Assembly (NCBI GenBank): GCA_902774055.1
Contig: CACYGX010000005.1
Coordinates: 186,001-250,000, forward strand
DNA from: an uncultured Bacteroidales bacterium
GTDB taxonomy: Bacteria > Bacteroidota > Bacteroidia > Bacteroidales > Muribaculaceae
Reading direction: 5' to 3'
Length of the DNA stretch: 64,000 bases
Part shown: positions 7,881-16,902 of the stretch, piece by piece
Position numbering within the stretch: the stretch's first letter is position 1
Layout of the letters: each line of letters begins with the position of its first letter
The notes under the pieces: generated by a model
What the model saw: only the letters and a program-made list of their open reading frames with translations
Databases searched by the model: none
Told to the model about the DNA's origin: nothing
Translations under genes and position numbers: made by a program

Positions 7881-7976
7881 AGCCTTTTGGTAGTCATATG
7901 CCAGAAAAAATGTCTATCTTCGTGCCCTCGCAGGGCATTTGCCATTGCGACACGTGACAAAATATAACCTTTTCTG

Positions 7977-9113
7977 ATGATAAACGTTTTCCATATTGTT
8001 TCCAACAAGCACTGGACTGGTGCTGAGCAATATACCTATGATTTGGTAGATCGCTTGCGCTTGGATCCTGACTTCTATGTCGAGGTGGTGTGCCGCAAGC
8101 ATCCTGTAGTGCTTAAGCAGTATCGCAGGTTGGAGATTCCCATTTCCATCCTGCCGCTCAAGGGTGTGACCGACATCGATAGTCCTGTGCGTTTTGCGCG
8201 CCTGCTGCGCAAGGGTCAAAACATCATCCATGTGCACAGTTTCAAGGATGCTTTCATGGCTGTGATGTCGCGTCGCATCAGCGAGAATCGCGACACTCGC
8301 GTTGTGGTGAGCGTTCACGGCGTGTATAAGCCCAAGAAGAACTACATGTACACCAAGTTGTACAAGTCTATCGACTGCTTCGTTTTCTCGTCCGAGATGG
8401 CGCGTGACGCCTTCCTGGGTAAGGCCAAGAAGCCCTATCGCGACCGTGGCGTTGTGTTGCGTGACAGCGTGTGCGATAGCCAGATCGGCACCCAGGTGCC
8501 CGACCTGCGCCGCGAGCTAGGGCTTGACAGTCACCAGGCGCTCATTATGTACCATGGCAAACTGGCGCCTGAAAAGGGCCTGGATGCCCTTCTGGGCGCG
8601 TTAACCCATGTGGACAGGTCTAGGTACCACTTGGCCATCATTGGCGACGGACAGCCCAAATACAAGGCCAAAATCAAGGGCTTTATCGTTGCTGCCGGCA
8701 TGGTAAACAATGTGTCGCTGTTGGGATTTAGGGATAATATTCTGGAATACCTGCGACAAGCCGACTTTGGCGTCCTGCCGTCGATTCAGCCCGAGGCCCT
8801 TGGAATTGCCAATCTGGAATACATGATGGCCGGCAAGGCACACATCTGCAGCAACAACGGCGCTCAGCCAGAGTATGTGACCGACGGTGTGAACGGTCTG
8901 CTTGTGCCTCCGGGCGACGAACAGGCGTTGACCCATGCCATCAACCAGTTGATTACTGACACTGCTACGCGATCACGCATGGGCACCCAGGCTCAGAAGG
9001 ATTTCCAGAGCCACCTGGATTATCCCAACTTCTACCAGAAGATGACAGACCTCTACCGCAGCATGTTGCAGACCGCTCCTGTTGTAGATATCGACACTCC
9101 GCCCACCGAGTAA
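7977..9113 (+). CDS. Glycosyltransferase, GT4 family
   Basis: A 378-residue protein with the two Rossmann domains of GT-B enzymes. The N-terminal half carries the glycine-rich acceptor region (HIVSNKHWTGAEQYTYDL); the C-terminal half has the GT4 donor-binding signature with the E-x7-E motif in QPEALGIANLEYMMAGK and the NGLLVPPGD loop. No membrane segment is seen, so it would work on the cytoplasmic face of the inner membrane. The sugar donor and acceptor cannot be read from sequence; surface polysaccharide or glycoprotein synthesis is likely from the family. It stands alone between the regulator region and a convergent SusD gene. Confidence 0.85.
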   Translation: MINVFHIVSNKHWTGAEQYTYDLVDRLRLDPDFYVEVVCRKHPVVLKQYRRLEIPISILPLKGVTDIDSPVRFARLLRKGQNIIHVHSFKDAFMAVMSRRISENRDTRVVVSVHGVYKPKKNYMYTKLYKSIDCFVFSSEMARDAFLGKAKKPYRDRGVVLRDSVCDSQIGTQVPDLRRELGLDSHQALIMYHGKLAPEKGLDALLGALTHVDRSRYHLAIIGDGQPKYKAKIKGFIVAAGMVNNVSLLGFRDNILEYLRQADFGVLPSIQPEALGIANLEYMMAGKAHICSNNGAQPEYVTDGVNGLLVPPGDEQALTHAINQLITDTATRSRMGTQAQKDFQSHLDYPNFYQKMTDLYRSMLQTAPVVDIDTPPTE

Positions 9114-9136
9114 ACCCACATTACAGACTGTTACAA

Positions 9137-9178
9137 TAAAAAACGCCGCCGTGGCTCACAGCCGCGGCGGACGTTTTT
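9137..9178. terminator. Strong bidirectional terminator
   Basis: A GC-rich hairpin (ACGCCGCCGTGGCT paired with AGCCGCGGCGGACGT, one bulged A and one G-T pair) is flanked by A-rich sequence on the left and TTTTT on the right, so it can terminate both the glycosyltransferase transcript and the convergent SusC/SusD transcript. Confidence 0.85.
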
Positions 9179-9197
9179 AATGGGTTAGGCTAGGGGA

Positions 9198-11147
9198 TTA
9201 CTCCTGAGTGCTGTCCCACCATACGGGCAGGGTGCAGATTTGGTCAGAGAGATACCACTTGCCGTTTGCTCCAGCGGGGAGGTCACGTGCACCAGGCACT
9301 TGATCGCCAATTGCATCGAGATTAGTAGTGTTGTAGTCCTTCTCGTAGGAAGCCTGGCCCCAACGGCGAGGATATTTGCCATCAGGACAGTACGTCTTGT
9401 AGCTTGCATTGTTTTCATACATGAACGGCTTGTGCCATCTCAAGAAGTACTCGGGATTGTAATCCATGCGACGCATGTCAAGCCACATCTCGTTGGTGAA
9501 GAAGATGACAAACTGCTTCTGAGTCATGATCTTGCCCATGGTGAGGTCACCAGCGGTACCAATACCATTATTCAAGTAGTTGTCAATATCGGCCTGATTC
9601 ATCGGGGTGAATGAGGGGCATGTAGTCAATGCCTCAACCTGTTTGGGATCACCACTAAGCCAACGCTTGCACACGTCATTAACGAACTCGATGTGTGCCT
9701 TGATGCCCTCGCGATATGCATTGTAAGCCTCGGCAGTCTTACCCTGACGGAAGAGCACCTCAGCCTTAATCATACAAGCCTCAGCATAGGAGCCCACTAC
9801 CGTAGGTGAAGTGGGACGGGTCCAGAATACACCTGAGAGAGCCGCTTCGTCAACGCCAACTCCTTTATAGGTGGATCTGCGAGCAAGCATATCTTTGCCA
9901 CCGCCATAACCAACTGAGCCAGACAGACCTTGAATGTAAACTGTATCGCCTAAACGAGCTGCGTCAGTTGAATTGATATACCATCCAGCAGGTTCATATC
10001 TAACAGAAGCTTTTTCGGTTGTCACCTCGTTGGAATCGGCATCAAAGTACCTCAATTTATATGAGGAAGCTGATGGCCCTTGGATGCTGATAATATTGGA
10101 GTTCAAGTCAACACCCAGCGAACGACGCCACTTGCCGTCTGCACTCCACTTAATCTCAGCAGGAGTGTCTGCACTCTTGACCGAACGACACCAGGGGATA
10201 AACTTGTCGGCACGGGGGTCCTCGACACCATTGCCAGCAAAGTTAGTCAGGTTGTCATAGAAGCACTTGGAAACAAACATACGGTTGTTGTTCATGCCAA
10301 TGCAAGAGTACAGCGTCGAGTAGTCAACGGGCTCATTCCAACCCTCATGATCCCAAGTGCTGCTGTTGTTATCCTCGTGATAAACAACGGTGTTGTCGGC
10401 ATTGCTTTGCATGGCCTTTGACAGACACTCGAGAATGGTTGCCTGGTCATACTTGCCATCCTTGTAGCTACCGGGTTGCTTCTTGCTCAAGTGGTTGAGC
10501 CAGCGAGCCTTCATGAAGTAACACAGTTTGAGCCATTTGCCAGTGTCACCACCGTTCCACATGTCACCATCGCTCAAGGGGAGTGCACCTTCTTTCTGTT
10601 CCTTCTGGAACAATTCGATGGCCTCGTCAATCAGGTTGATGCAACCCATGAACACTTCCTTGCCGGTGTTGTACTTGGGAGCGACAGAAGCACCAAAGGC
10701 TTCATCAAAGGGGGCCTCGCCGAAGAGGTCGGTCATATTCATGAAACCGAAAGCCTTGAAGTAGCATGCGACGGCAGCATAGTGATAAGCGCCGTCGTTC
10801 ATAGCGCTGTTATAGAGGTCTGGCAGGTTGCCGCCCACAGGGACAAGGAACCATTGTTGAGCGTGATTAGCACGATTTGCGCCACCCAGGTTCCAGTTCA
10901 TGGCTGCCGTCTGCTGGCCACCGGTGATCGTTGCCAACTGACCGCAGTAGTAAGCGGAGTTGGACGACGGAATCATGTAGGACGCAAGGCTATAGTGTTG
11001 CATGTAAGTCATGCGGTTAGCATAACTGGCATCGGCCGAGGTCGGTGTATTGGGGTCGTTGTTCACATCCAGCCAGTCGTTACAGGATGTCATCGACAAC
11101 GCCGCAGCAGCCAATCCACACAGTATAATTGATTTACGAAGTTTCAT
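9198..11147 (-). CDS. SusD/RagB-like outer-membrane lipoprotein (SusD-like_2 type)
   Basis: A 649-residue lipoprotein with signal peptide and lipobox ending at Cys-22 (LSMTSCNDWLDVNNDPNTPT). The NDPNTP segment after the lipid-bearing cysteine and the C-terminal RMDYNPEYFLRWHKP region are typical of the SusD-like_2 branch, which forms the surface lid over a SusC channel. It begins 27 bases after the upstream SusC gene, so the two form one transport unit. No glycoside hydrolase is nearby, so the substrate could be a peptide, glycopeptide or small glycan; this cannot be decided. The N-terminal half contains a TPR-like helical scaffold as in SusD. Confidence 0.9.
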   Translation of the reverse strand: MKLRKSIILCGLAAAALSMTSCNDWLDVNNDPNTPTSADASYANRMTYMQHYSLASYMIPSSNSAYYCGQLATITGGQQTAAMNWNLGGANRANHAQQWFLVPVGGNLPDLYNSAMNDGAYHYAAVACYFKAFGFMNMTDLFGEAPFDEAFGASVAPKYNTGKEVFMGCINLIDEAIELFQKEQKEGALPLSDGDMWNGGDTGKWLKLCYFMKARWLNHLSKKQPGSYKDGKYDQATILECLSKAMQSNADNTVVYHEDNNSSTWDHEGWNEPVDYSTLYSCIGMNNNRMFVSKCFYDNLTNFAGNGVEDPRADKFIPWCRSVKSADTPAEIKWSADGKWRRSLGVDLNSNIISIQGPSASSYKLRYFDADSNEVTTEKASVRYEPAGWYINSTDAARLGDTVYIQGLSGSVGYGGGKDMLARRSTYKGVGVDEAALSGVFWTRPTSPTVVGSYAEACMIKAEVLFRQGKTAEAYNAYREGIKAHIEFVNDVCKRWLSGDPKQVEALTTCPSFTPMNQADIDNYLNNGIGTAGDLTMGKIMTQKQFVIFFTNEMWLDMRRMDYNPEYFLRWHKPFMYENNASYKTYCPDGKYPRRWGQASYEKDYNTTNLDAIGDQVPGARDLPAGANGKWYLSDQICTLPVWWDSTQE

Positions 11148-11174
11148 ATTATATCTGTTTTTTATGGTTATTAA

Positions 11175-14100
11175 TTACTTCACAATAATTTCACAGATTG
11201 AAACGCGGTTCCAGCTCAGTTCATCAAACATGTTGCTGACGCCCTGGCCTTTAGCGTTGATGCGCTTGGCATCGATACCATACTTGTTGACGAGCATATC
11301 CTTCACGCTGGCGGCACGACCCTCGGCGAGCTTGATGTTGTGGTCAAGGGGACCGTCCTTAGAAGCATAACCGTTGATGGTGCAAGAAGCCTCGGGATGG
11401 CTCTTCATGTAAGCAGCAACACGCTCCACGTTGGGCTGCTGGTCAGCGGTGACGGCAGTCTTGTTAACGGGGAAGTGGCACAGGATAGTCATGTACTGCA
11501 GGGACTTGTCAATCATGCCAGATTTGCTCTTCACGCAGTCGTCGAGATCCTTCTTCAACTGAGCGTTGCGGTTGTTGGCAGCATTGAGCTGGTTCTGCAG
11601 GTCAGCCAGGCGACCACTGTAGTGCTTCTCGAGGTCAGCGAGTTTACCACGCAGCTCGTTGATCTGGTCATTGAGCACGTTCGTGTTAGTGGTAGCGGGC
11701 TTAACAGTCTCATAGTCGGTGCCAAAGGTCATGTTAACACCAAAGGCGAGACTGGCGGTAGCGGGAACGCCGCAATAGTCGATACCTACCGAGCTTGAAC
11801 CTACGGCACCAGAGCCAGCAACAGCTACCTCGGGATCACCATCATAGTTGGTGAACAGCAGCAGGTTGTTACCCGTAGCGGTCAACGAACAAGCCTTGAT
11901 GTACTTAGTGCGAGCAAGTAACGACTTGGGCAGAGCGTAGGACAGTGAAATCGTGCGCAGGCGCAGGGCGTTAACCTTCTTCATGAAGTTGGCGCTCTCC
12001 TTCAGGTAGTAGTCGGTGTAGTAGTTGTTGATAATCCACTCACCAGGAGTCTGCTTGCCATTGTAGTCATAGAGCTTACCAGCCTCAAAGACATAGGTAG
12101 TAGGATCGGAGTAAACGGGAACCTTGGTGGTTTTGCCATCCTCACCAACAACATCCTTGGTGCCAGTCTGATGAACACCAGAGATTTCAAGGCGATTGCG
12201 GCCCTCGGTCATGGCTGCAGTACCGTTGCTAACCATCGAGTAGAGGGTACCATTGTAAACATGACCACCAACGCGGAATTCCCACAGCATGTTGAATGTC
12301 CAGTTTCTCCAGGACAGGGTGTTGTTCCAACCGCCTGAGAACTTGGGCTCACGGTTACCGATTTCCAGTTTGTCATTCTTGCCACCAGTGGGCATGTTGT
12401 TGCCGTCAAGTACCAAGTTGCCATTGGGATCGCGATCCAACTCGCTACCACTGATAGCCATGAAGTTACCACCGTTGAATGAAGCAGCGCGAGCGCTACC
12501 CACCTGAACGTCGGTCACGTAGAGGATGTCCACGCCGTCGATGAGGTTCTTAACGGTACCACGGTTACCACTCATGATCAGGTTGGTCTCCCAGGTGAAG
12601 TCACGGGTCTTGATGGGGGTACCACCAATTGTGAGCTCCATACCCTTGTTGTAGATATCACCAGCATTTACCTTGCGCAGGATGTAGCCGATGTAGTTAG
12701 ACAGACGGGGCTCCAGAATCTGGTTGTAGGAGTTGTTGGTGTAGTAAGCATAGTCGAAGTGCAGGCGGTTGTTGAAGAAGCGCATCTCAATACCAACCTC
12801 GGTCGACTTGGTGATCTCAGGTTTCAAGAAGGGGTTACCGGTTGTCCAGGTGTTAGCCACACCGGTCATGCCATTCAAGTAAGTGCCCACGGGCCACAGA
12901 TAGGTGTTGGTCACGTAGGGCTCGGTATCTTTACCTACCTTAGCCCAGCTGGCACGGATCTTACCGAAGGTCAGCCAATCGGGACGTGAGTCACCCATCA
13001 GCTCGGTGAATACAACGGCACCGCTCACGCTGGGATAGAAGTAGCTGCGGTTTTGTTTGGGAAGGGTCGATGACCAGTCATTACGGCCAGTCACGGTCAG
13101 GAACAGAGCACTGCGCCAGTCAACGCGGAATTCGCCAAAGACGCCAGCCAAGCGCTTGCGGCTCTTGTAGTTAGAGAAGTCGCGCTCATCCTTCAAGGCG
13201 TTGTCAAATGCGTAGAAGTCGGGCACCTGGAAGTTCCAAGCCATGCGTGAGTTCCTTACACGCCTGGTGTACTCGGTAGTACCACCCAACAGCAAGTTTA
13301 AGTTGAAGTTACCAAACTGCTTGCCGAAGTTGGTCATCAGGTTGTTGGACAGGTAACGATAACGCATCGAGTTCTCACTGAGCATACCGTTCTTCCAGGC
13401 CTCCTTGTGAGTACCGCCAGCAGCAAGTGTGTTGGTGTTCTCGGTCGTGTAGGAGTCAACACCCATGCGGTAGCTGATCCACCACCAGTCAAATACGTCC
13501 CACTTCACATTGAAGTTGCCGGTGAAACGCTCGGTGTCATCGGTCAGCTTATCCTTGTTGAGGATCCAGTAGGGATTGTTGCGCTCATCCCAGGGATCCA
13601 GGTCGGGGCGAATGCTGGCACGCGTGCCGTCCTCGTTCAGGTAATTCTTCATGTTCTCGAACGGGCTCCAGTTGTAAACTGAATACATGGTACCACCACC
13701 TGCGTCACCATAGAGCTGAGCACTGGTCAGCGTCTTGGTGGTGCGGGCTTGGCTATAGGCGGTATTGGCACCAAAGGTGAAGTGGCCAAAGCGCTGCTCG
13801 CCATTGAAGCGGAAGGTAGTCTTGGTATAGCCCGTGGTGGGGATGATACCATCCTGGTCATAGTAAGAACCGCTCAGGAAGAAGTTGTTGTACTTGGTAC
13901 CACCGCTAACGCTCACGTTGGTATCCCAAGCATTACCCCTTACAAAGAAGTCCTTGATGTTGTCAAACACGGGTTCGTTAGCTGCAGCGGGAGCACCCCA
14001 TGAAGAATAGCTCCTCTCGTCATAGATGAAATCCTTGTAGGAACCATCTTCGTTGTACTCCTGCGAAATGTAACCGCGTTTGTATTTCTTCTGGGTCTTG

Positions 14101-14954
14101 GGAAGTGATTTTGCCCAAGTGGTGATGAACTTGGCGTTCAAGTTAACCTCCACGTGGCCTTCCTTACCCTTCTTGGTGGTGATGATAACCACACCATTGG
14201 CGGCCTTGGAGCCGTACAATGCCGATGCGGCCGGACCCTTGAGGACACTCATGCTCTCGATATCCTCGGGGTTGATATCCATCACACGGTTAGAGTTGGT
14301 GGTAGCTGTACTCAACATACCATCAAAAGCGGAGTTGCCGACTACTGAGGTCGAGTTGTCATAGATGACACCATCCACAACGAACAGCGGTTGGTTGTCG
14401 CGCTCCAGCGAAGTACCACCACGCAGGATGATCTGGGCACCCGAACCAGCGGCACCTGATGACTGGGTGATGTTCACACCGGCAATCTTACCAGCCAGTG
14501 AGTTGATGGCGTTGGTGTTCTTGTTGCGCATCAGCTCTTCGGCCTTCAAGTCGTCAACGGCATAACCCAGTGACTTCTTGTCCTTGCGGATACCGAGGGC
14601 GGTTACAACCACCTCGTCGAGTACCTGGTCGCCAGCTTCCATGGTGATGTCCATGTTGCCGCTGCCCACGGTAATCTCCTTGGGCTTGCTGCCGATGTAG
14701 GAAACGACGAGCACGTCACCAGGGTTGGCGTTGATTGAATACTTGCCGTCAACATCGGTGGCGGCACCGCGGTTGGTACCCTTGACCTTGACGGTCGCGC
14801 CGATGAGAGGCTCACCTTGTGCGTCACGTATGACGCCAGAGACTTTGTTGGTCTGCGCCTGGGCTGTGAAACCCGTGCTGGGGAGAGAAGTCATCCCAGC
14901 AGGAGCTCCGCAGGCGATTGCCAGCGCGGCCAACAGTGCTAATTGTTTTTTCAT
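11175..14954 (-). CDS. SusC/RagA-like TonB-dependent transporter fused to a coiled coil and OmpA-like domain
   Basis: A 1259-residue outer-membrane protein. In order: signal peptide (1-35), carboxypeptidase-regulatory-like domain (VSGVIRDAQGEPLIGATVKV), TonB plug (about 120-260; LYGSKAANGVVIITTKKG), 22-strand barrel to about residue 1080 (ending SLAFGVNMTFGTDYE), then a coiled coil (about 1090-1145; INELRGKLADLEKHYSGRL) and an OmpA-like domain (about 1150-1259; INGYASKDGPLDHN, LAEGRAASVKDML). Most SusC proteins end at the last barrel strand. Since the barrel C-terminus faces the periplasm, the extra domain could bind peptidoglycan. The Asp of the usual GxTD motif is Ser here; the Arg of the RA motif is kept. 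The ATG at 14954 is preferred over an upstream GTG because the signal peptide starts there. Confidence 0.9.
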   Translation of the reverse strand: MKKQLALLAALAIACGAPAGMTSLPSTGFTAQAQTNKVSGVIRDAQGEPLIGATVKVKGTNRGAATDVDGKYSINANPGDVLVVSYIGSKPKEITVGSGNMDITMEAGDQVLDEVVVTALGIRKDKKSLGYAVDDLKAEELMRNKNTNAINSLAGKIAGVNITQSSGAAGSGAQIILRGGTSLERDNQPLFVVDGVIYDNSTSVVGNSAFDGMLSTATTNSNRVMDINPEDIESMSVLKGPAASALYGSKAANGVVIITTKKGKEGHVEVNLNAKFITTWAKSLPKTQKKYKRGYISQEYNEDGSYKDFIYDERSYSSWGAPAAANEPVFDNIKDFFVRGNAWDTNVSVSGGTKYNNFFLSGSYYDQDGIIPTTGYTKTTFRFNGEQRFGHFTFGANTAYSQARTTKTLTSAQLYGDAGGGTMYSVYNWSPFENMKNYLNEDGTRASIRPDLDPWDERNNPYWILNKDKLTDDTERFTGNFNVKWDVFDWWWISYRMGVDSYTTENTNTLAAGGTHKEAWKNGMLSENSMRYRYLSNNLMTNFGKQFGNFNLNLLLGGTTEYTRRVRNSRMAWNFQVPDFYAFDNALKDERDFSNYKSRKRLAGVFGEFRVDWRSALFLTVTGRNDWSSTLPKQNRSYFYPSVSGAVVFTELMGDSRPDWLTFGKIRASWAKVGKDTEPYVTNTYLWPVGTYLNGMTGVANTWTTGNPFLKPEITKSTEVGIEMRFFNNRLHFDYAYYTNNSYNQILEPRLSNYIGYILRKVNAGDIYNKGMELTIGGTPIKTRDFTWETNLIMSGNRGTVKNLIDGVDILYVTDVQVGSARAASFNGGNFMAISGSELDRDPNGNLVLDGNNMPTGGKNDKLEIGNREPKFSGGWNNTLSWRNWTFNMLWEFRVGGHVYNGTLYSMVSNGTAAMTEGRNRLEISGVHQTGTKDVVGEDGKTTKVPVYSDPTTYVFEAGKLYDYNGKQTPGEWIINNYYTDYYLKESANFMKKVNALRLRTISLSYALPKSLLARTKYIKACSLTATGNNLLLFTNYDGDPEVAVAGSGAVGSSSVGIDYCGVPATASLAFGVNMTFGTDYETVKPATTNTNVLNDQINELRGKLADLEKHYSGRLADLQNQLNAANNRNAQLKKDLDDCVKSKSGMIDKSLQYMTILCHFPVNKTAVTADQQPNVERVAAYMKSHPEASCTINGYASKDGPLDHNIKLAEGRAASVKDMLVNKYGIDAKRINAKGQGVSNMFDELSWNRVSICEIIVK

Positions 14955-15024
14955 ACGCACTTACTTTTTAGTTAAGAAAATTGATATAAATAGTTATAAT
15001 TCGTTTGTTTTCTTTATGCCGCTG

Positions 15025-15041
15025 TTATCACTATGTGATAA
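15025..15041. promoter_or_regulatory. Operator-like palindrome upstream of SusC-OmpA gene
   Basis: TTATCAC-TAT-GTGATAA is a perfect inverted repeat with 7-base arms, 71 bases before the SusC start. The spacing and symmetry suit a dimeric regulator; GTGA/TCAC half-sites recall CRP/FNR-family sites, but the spacer differs and no regulator can be named. Confidence 0.45.
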
Positions 15042-15300
15042 GGCCAAAATGCCATTGAAAATGCAAATTTGCAAACAAAAATTAAAATAGCCAAAAGAAA
15101 TATTGAAAAAAAGCAAAAAAACAGCCAAAAACAGTCAATTTTGACCAAATATTTTCAAATTACGTACGTTTTTTTGAAGATTTTAACATTTGCATTTGTA
15201 AAACCAGGCCGATTTTTGCCCATGTTTGCGGCCAGAGTGATTTATGAGTCCGGGTTAAAGATTTTTGAGGTGACAACGGCTTGGTTTTCGTGATTATTAG

Positions 15301-15308
15301 TAATTTTG
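15301..15308 (+). promoter_or_regulatory. Bacteroidota -7 element for cstA
   Basis: TAATTTTG is a full -7 match. TTG at 15281-15283 lies 17 bases upstream, slightly short of the usual spacing. Leader to the ATG at 15346 is about 30 bases. Confidence 0.55.
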
Positions 15309-15345
15309 CGAGATATAATCAATTTTGACAATTAGAGACGAGACA

Positions 15346-16902
15346 ATGATAACTTTTGTAATCAGCCTTATTGCCCTGGTATTGGGCTACCTAGTGTATG
15401 GTGCTATCATGGAACGCATTATGCGTCCCGATGACCGCGAGACGCCCGCTGTGCGGCTTGCCGACGGTGTGGACTATGTGGCGTTGCCCACGTGGAAGGT
15501 GTTCATGATCCAGTTCCTGAACATTGCGGGTACGGGACCCATCTTTGGTGCCATCATGGGTATGTGGTTTGGCCCGGCATCCTACCTGTGGATTGTGCTG
15601 GGCTGTATATTTGCCGGTGCGGTGCATGACTTCATGAGCGGCATGCTCTCGTTGCGCCACGATGGCGCCAACCTGCCGACGCTCATCGGCAAGTACCTGG
15701 GCGGCGGTGCGCGCAACGTGATGCTCGTCTTTACAGTGCTGCTGCTGATGATGGTAGGAGCCGTGTTTGTCTATAGCCCCGCGCTCATCCTCTCCAGCAT
15801 GTGGGGCGGCAATGACTCTACTATCGTGTGGATTGTCATCATCTTTGCCTACTATATCATTGCCACGTTGTTGCCCATCGACAAGATTATCGGCAGGGTT
15901 TACCCGTTGTTTGCCATTGCGCTGCTGGTGATGGCGGCAGGTCTGTTGATAGGGCTGTTTGTGAAGATGCCCCATGTGCCCGAGTTGTGGAATATGGCCG
16001 ACATGTCGCAGTGGACTTCAAACCAGGTTGTTGATGGCAAAGACACCCTGGGCATTGTGGCTTACTTGCAGAATAATCCCGTTTTCCCATGCCTGTTCAT
16101 TACCATCGCCTGTGGCGCTATCAGCGGCTTCCATGCCACGCAGAGTCCTCTCATGGCCCGTTGCCTCAAGAGTGAGCGCTTGGCAAGACCAGTCTTCTAT
16201 GGCGCGATGATTACCGAGGGTCTTGTGGCTCTCATCTGGGCTACCGTTTCGTCCTATTTCTTCTACTATGGCGGCTGGAAAGAGGTCGTCAGCGCCGAGG
16301 AGGTGACTAAATTCATGGCTCAGGTGCAGTTGGCTGACGGCCAGACCTTGATACAGTACTTCAAGGCTCCCCAGGTGGTGAAACTCGTGTGCAGCGGCTG
16401 GTTAGGCATCGTGGGCGGAACGCTTGCTGTGCTGGGCGTGGTGGCAGCTCCAATCACCAGTGGTGACACGGCCTTCCGCAGCGCCAGGCTCATCATTGCC
16501 GAGAGCCTCCACTTCGAGCAGAAGAACATGGTGCGCCGCCTGATGATCAGCGTTCCCCTGTTTGTTGCCTCGCTGCTGTTGCTCATCTGGCAAATGGAGA
16601 ATCCCGACGGCTTTAACGTGCTGTGGCAATACTTCGGCTGGTCCAATCAGGCCCTGTCGGTGTTCACCCTGTGGATGATTACCGTCTTTCTGGCCCGCAA
16701 CCACAAGGCCTATATGATCACGTTGATTCCCGCCATCTTCATGACTGTGGTGTGCACCACCTTCCTGATCGCGTCACCGCAGGCACTCGGCCGACCCGAC
16801 TTGACCTATTATGTCATCGGTTCAGTGACGTTGATAGCTATAGTATGGTTTGTCCTCTGGTTGAGGAAAGATCGTGCTAAGGGCTTGATTCATGAGGATT
16901 AA
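15346..16902 (+). CDS. cstA: CstA-family carbon starvation protein (peptide/pyruvate permease)
   Basis: A 518-residue inner-membrane protein with about 14 hydrophobic helices. The CstA signature region is clear: LPTWKVFMIQFLNIAGTGPI, then GCIFAGAVHDFMSGMLSLRH, and IACGAISGFHATQSPLMARC in the middle. It is the shorter form, lacking the long C-terminal extension of E. coli CstA (about 700 residues). Family members import peptides or pyruvate during carbon limitation. The ATG at 15346 is preferred over a TTG at 15325 since it begins the first helix directly and follows the -7 element at a sensible distance. Its stop abuts the convergent Ig-like gene with no gap. Confidence 0.9.
   Translation: MITFVISLIALVLGYLVYGAIMERIMRPDDRETPAVRLADGVDYVALPTWKVFMIQFLNIAGTGPIFGAIMGMWFGPASYLWIVLGCIFAGAVHDFMSGMLSLRHDGANLPTLIGKYLGGGARNVMLVFTVLLLMMVGAVFVYSPALILSSMWGGNDSTIVWIVIIFAYYIIATLLPIDKIIGRVYPLFAIALLVMAAGLLIGLFVKMPHVPELWNMADMSQWTSNQVVDGKDTLGIVAYLQNNPVFPCLFITIACGAISGFHATQSPLMARCLKSERLARPVFYGAMITEGLVALIWATVSSYFFYYGGWKEVVSAEEVTKFMAQVQLADGQTLIQYFKAPQVVKLVCSGWLGIVGGTLAVLGVVAAPITSGDTAFRSARLIIAESLHFEQKNMVRRLMISVPLFVASLLLLIWQMENPDGFNVLWQYFGWSNQALSVFTLWMITVFLARNHKAYMITLIPAIFMTVVCTTFLIASPQALGRPDLTYYVIGSVTLIAIVWFVLWLRKDRAKGLIHED

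Larger units (their letters stand above)
7516..7976. other. Intergenic region with inverted repeat, promoter-like sequence and terminator-like hairpin
   Basis: A 461-base gap without a convincing coding region. It holds the inverted repeat at 7545-7567, a full -7 match at 7663-7670 and a hairpin with T-run at 7849-7880. Together the last two define a possible short non-coding transcript. The remaining ~95 bases before the glycosyltransferase gene show no clean consensus promoter (the nearest is TATCTTCG at 7915-7922). Confidence 0.55.
14955..15345. other. Divergent AT-rich region between SusC-OmpA gene and cstA
   Basis: A 391-base gap rich in A and T runs. It contains a perfect dyad (15025-15041) and the cstA -7 element (15301-15308). 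No full TAnnTTTG was found on the minus strand for the SusC gene, so its promoter may need an activator. No ORF with coding character was seen. Confidence 0.5.
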
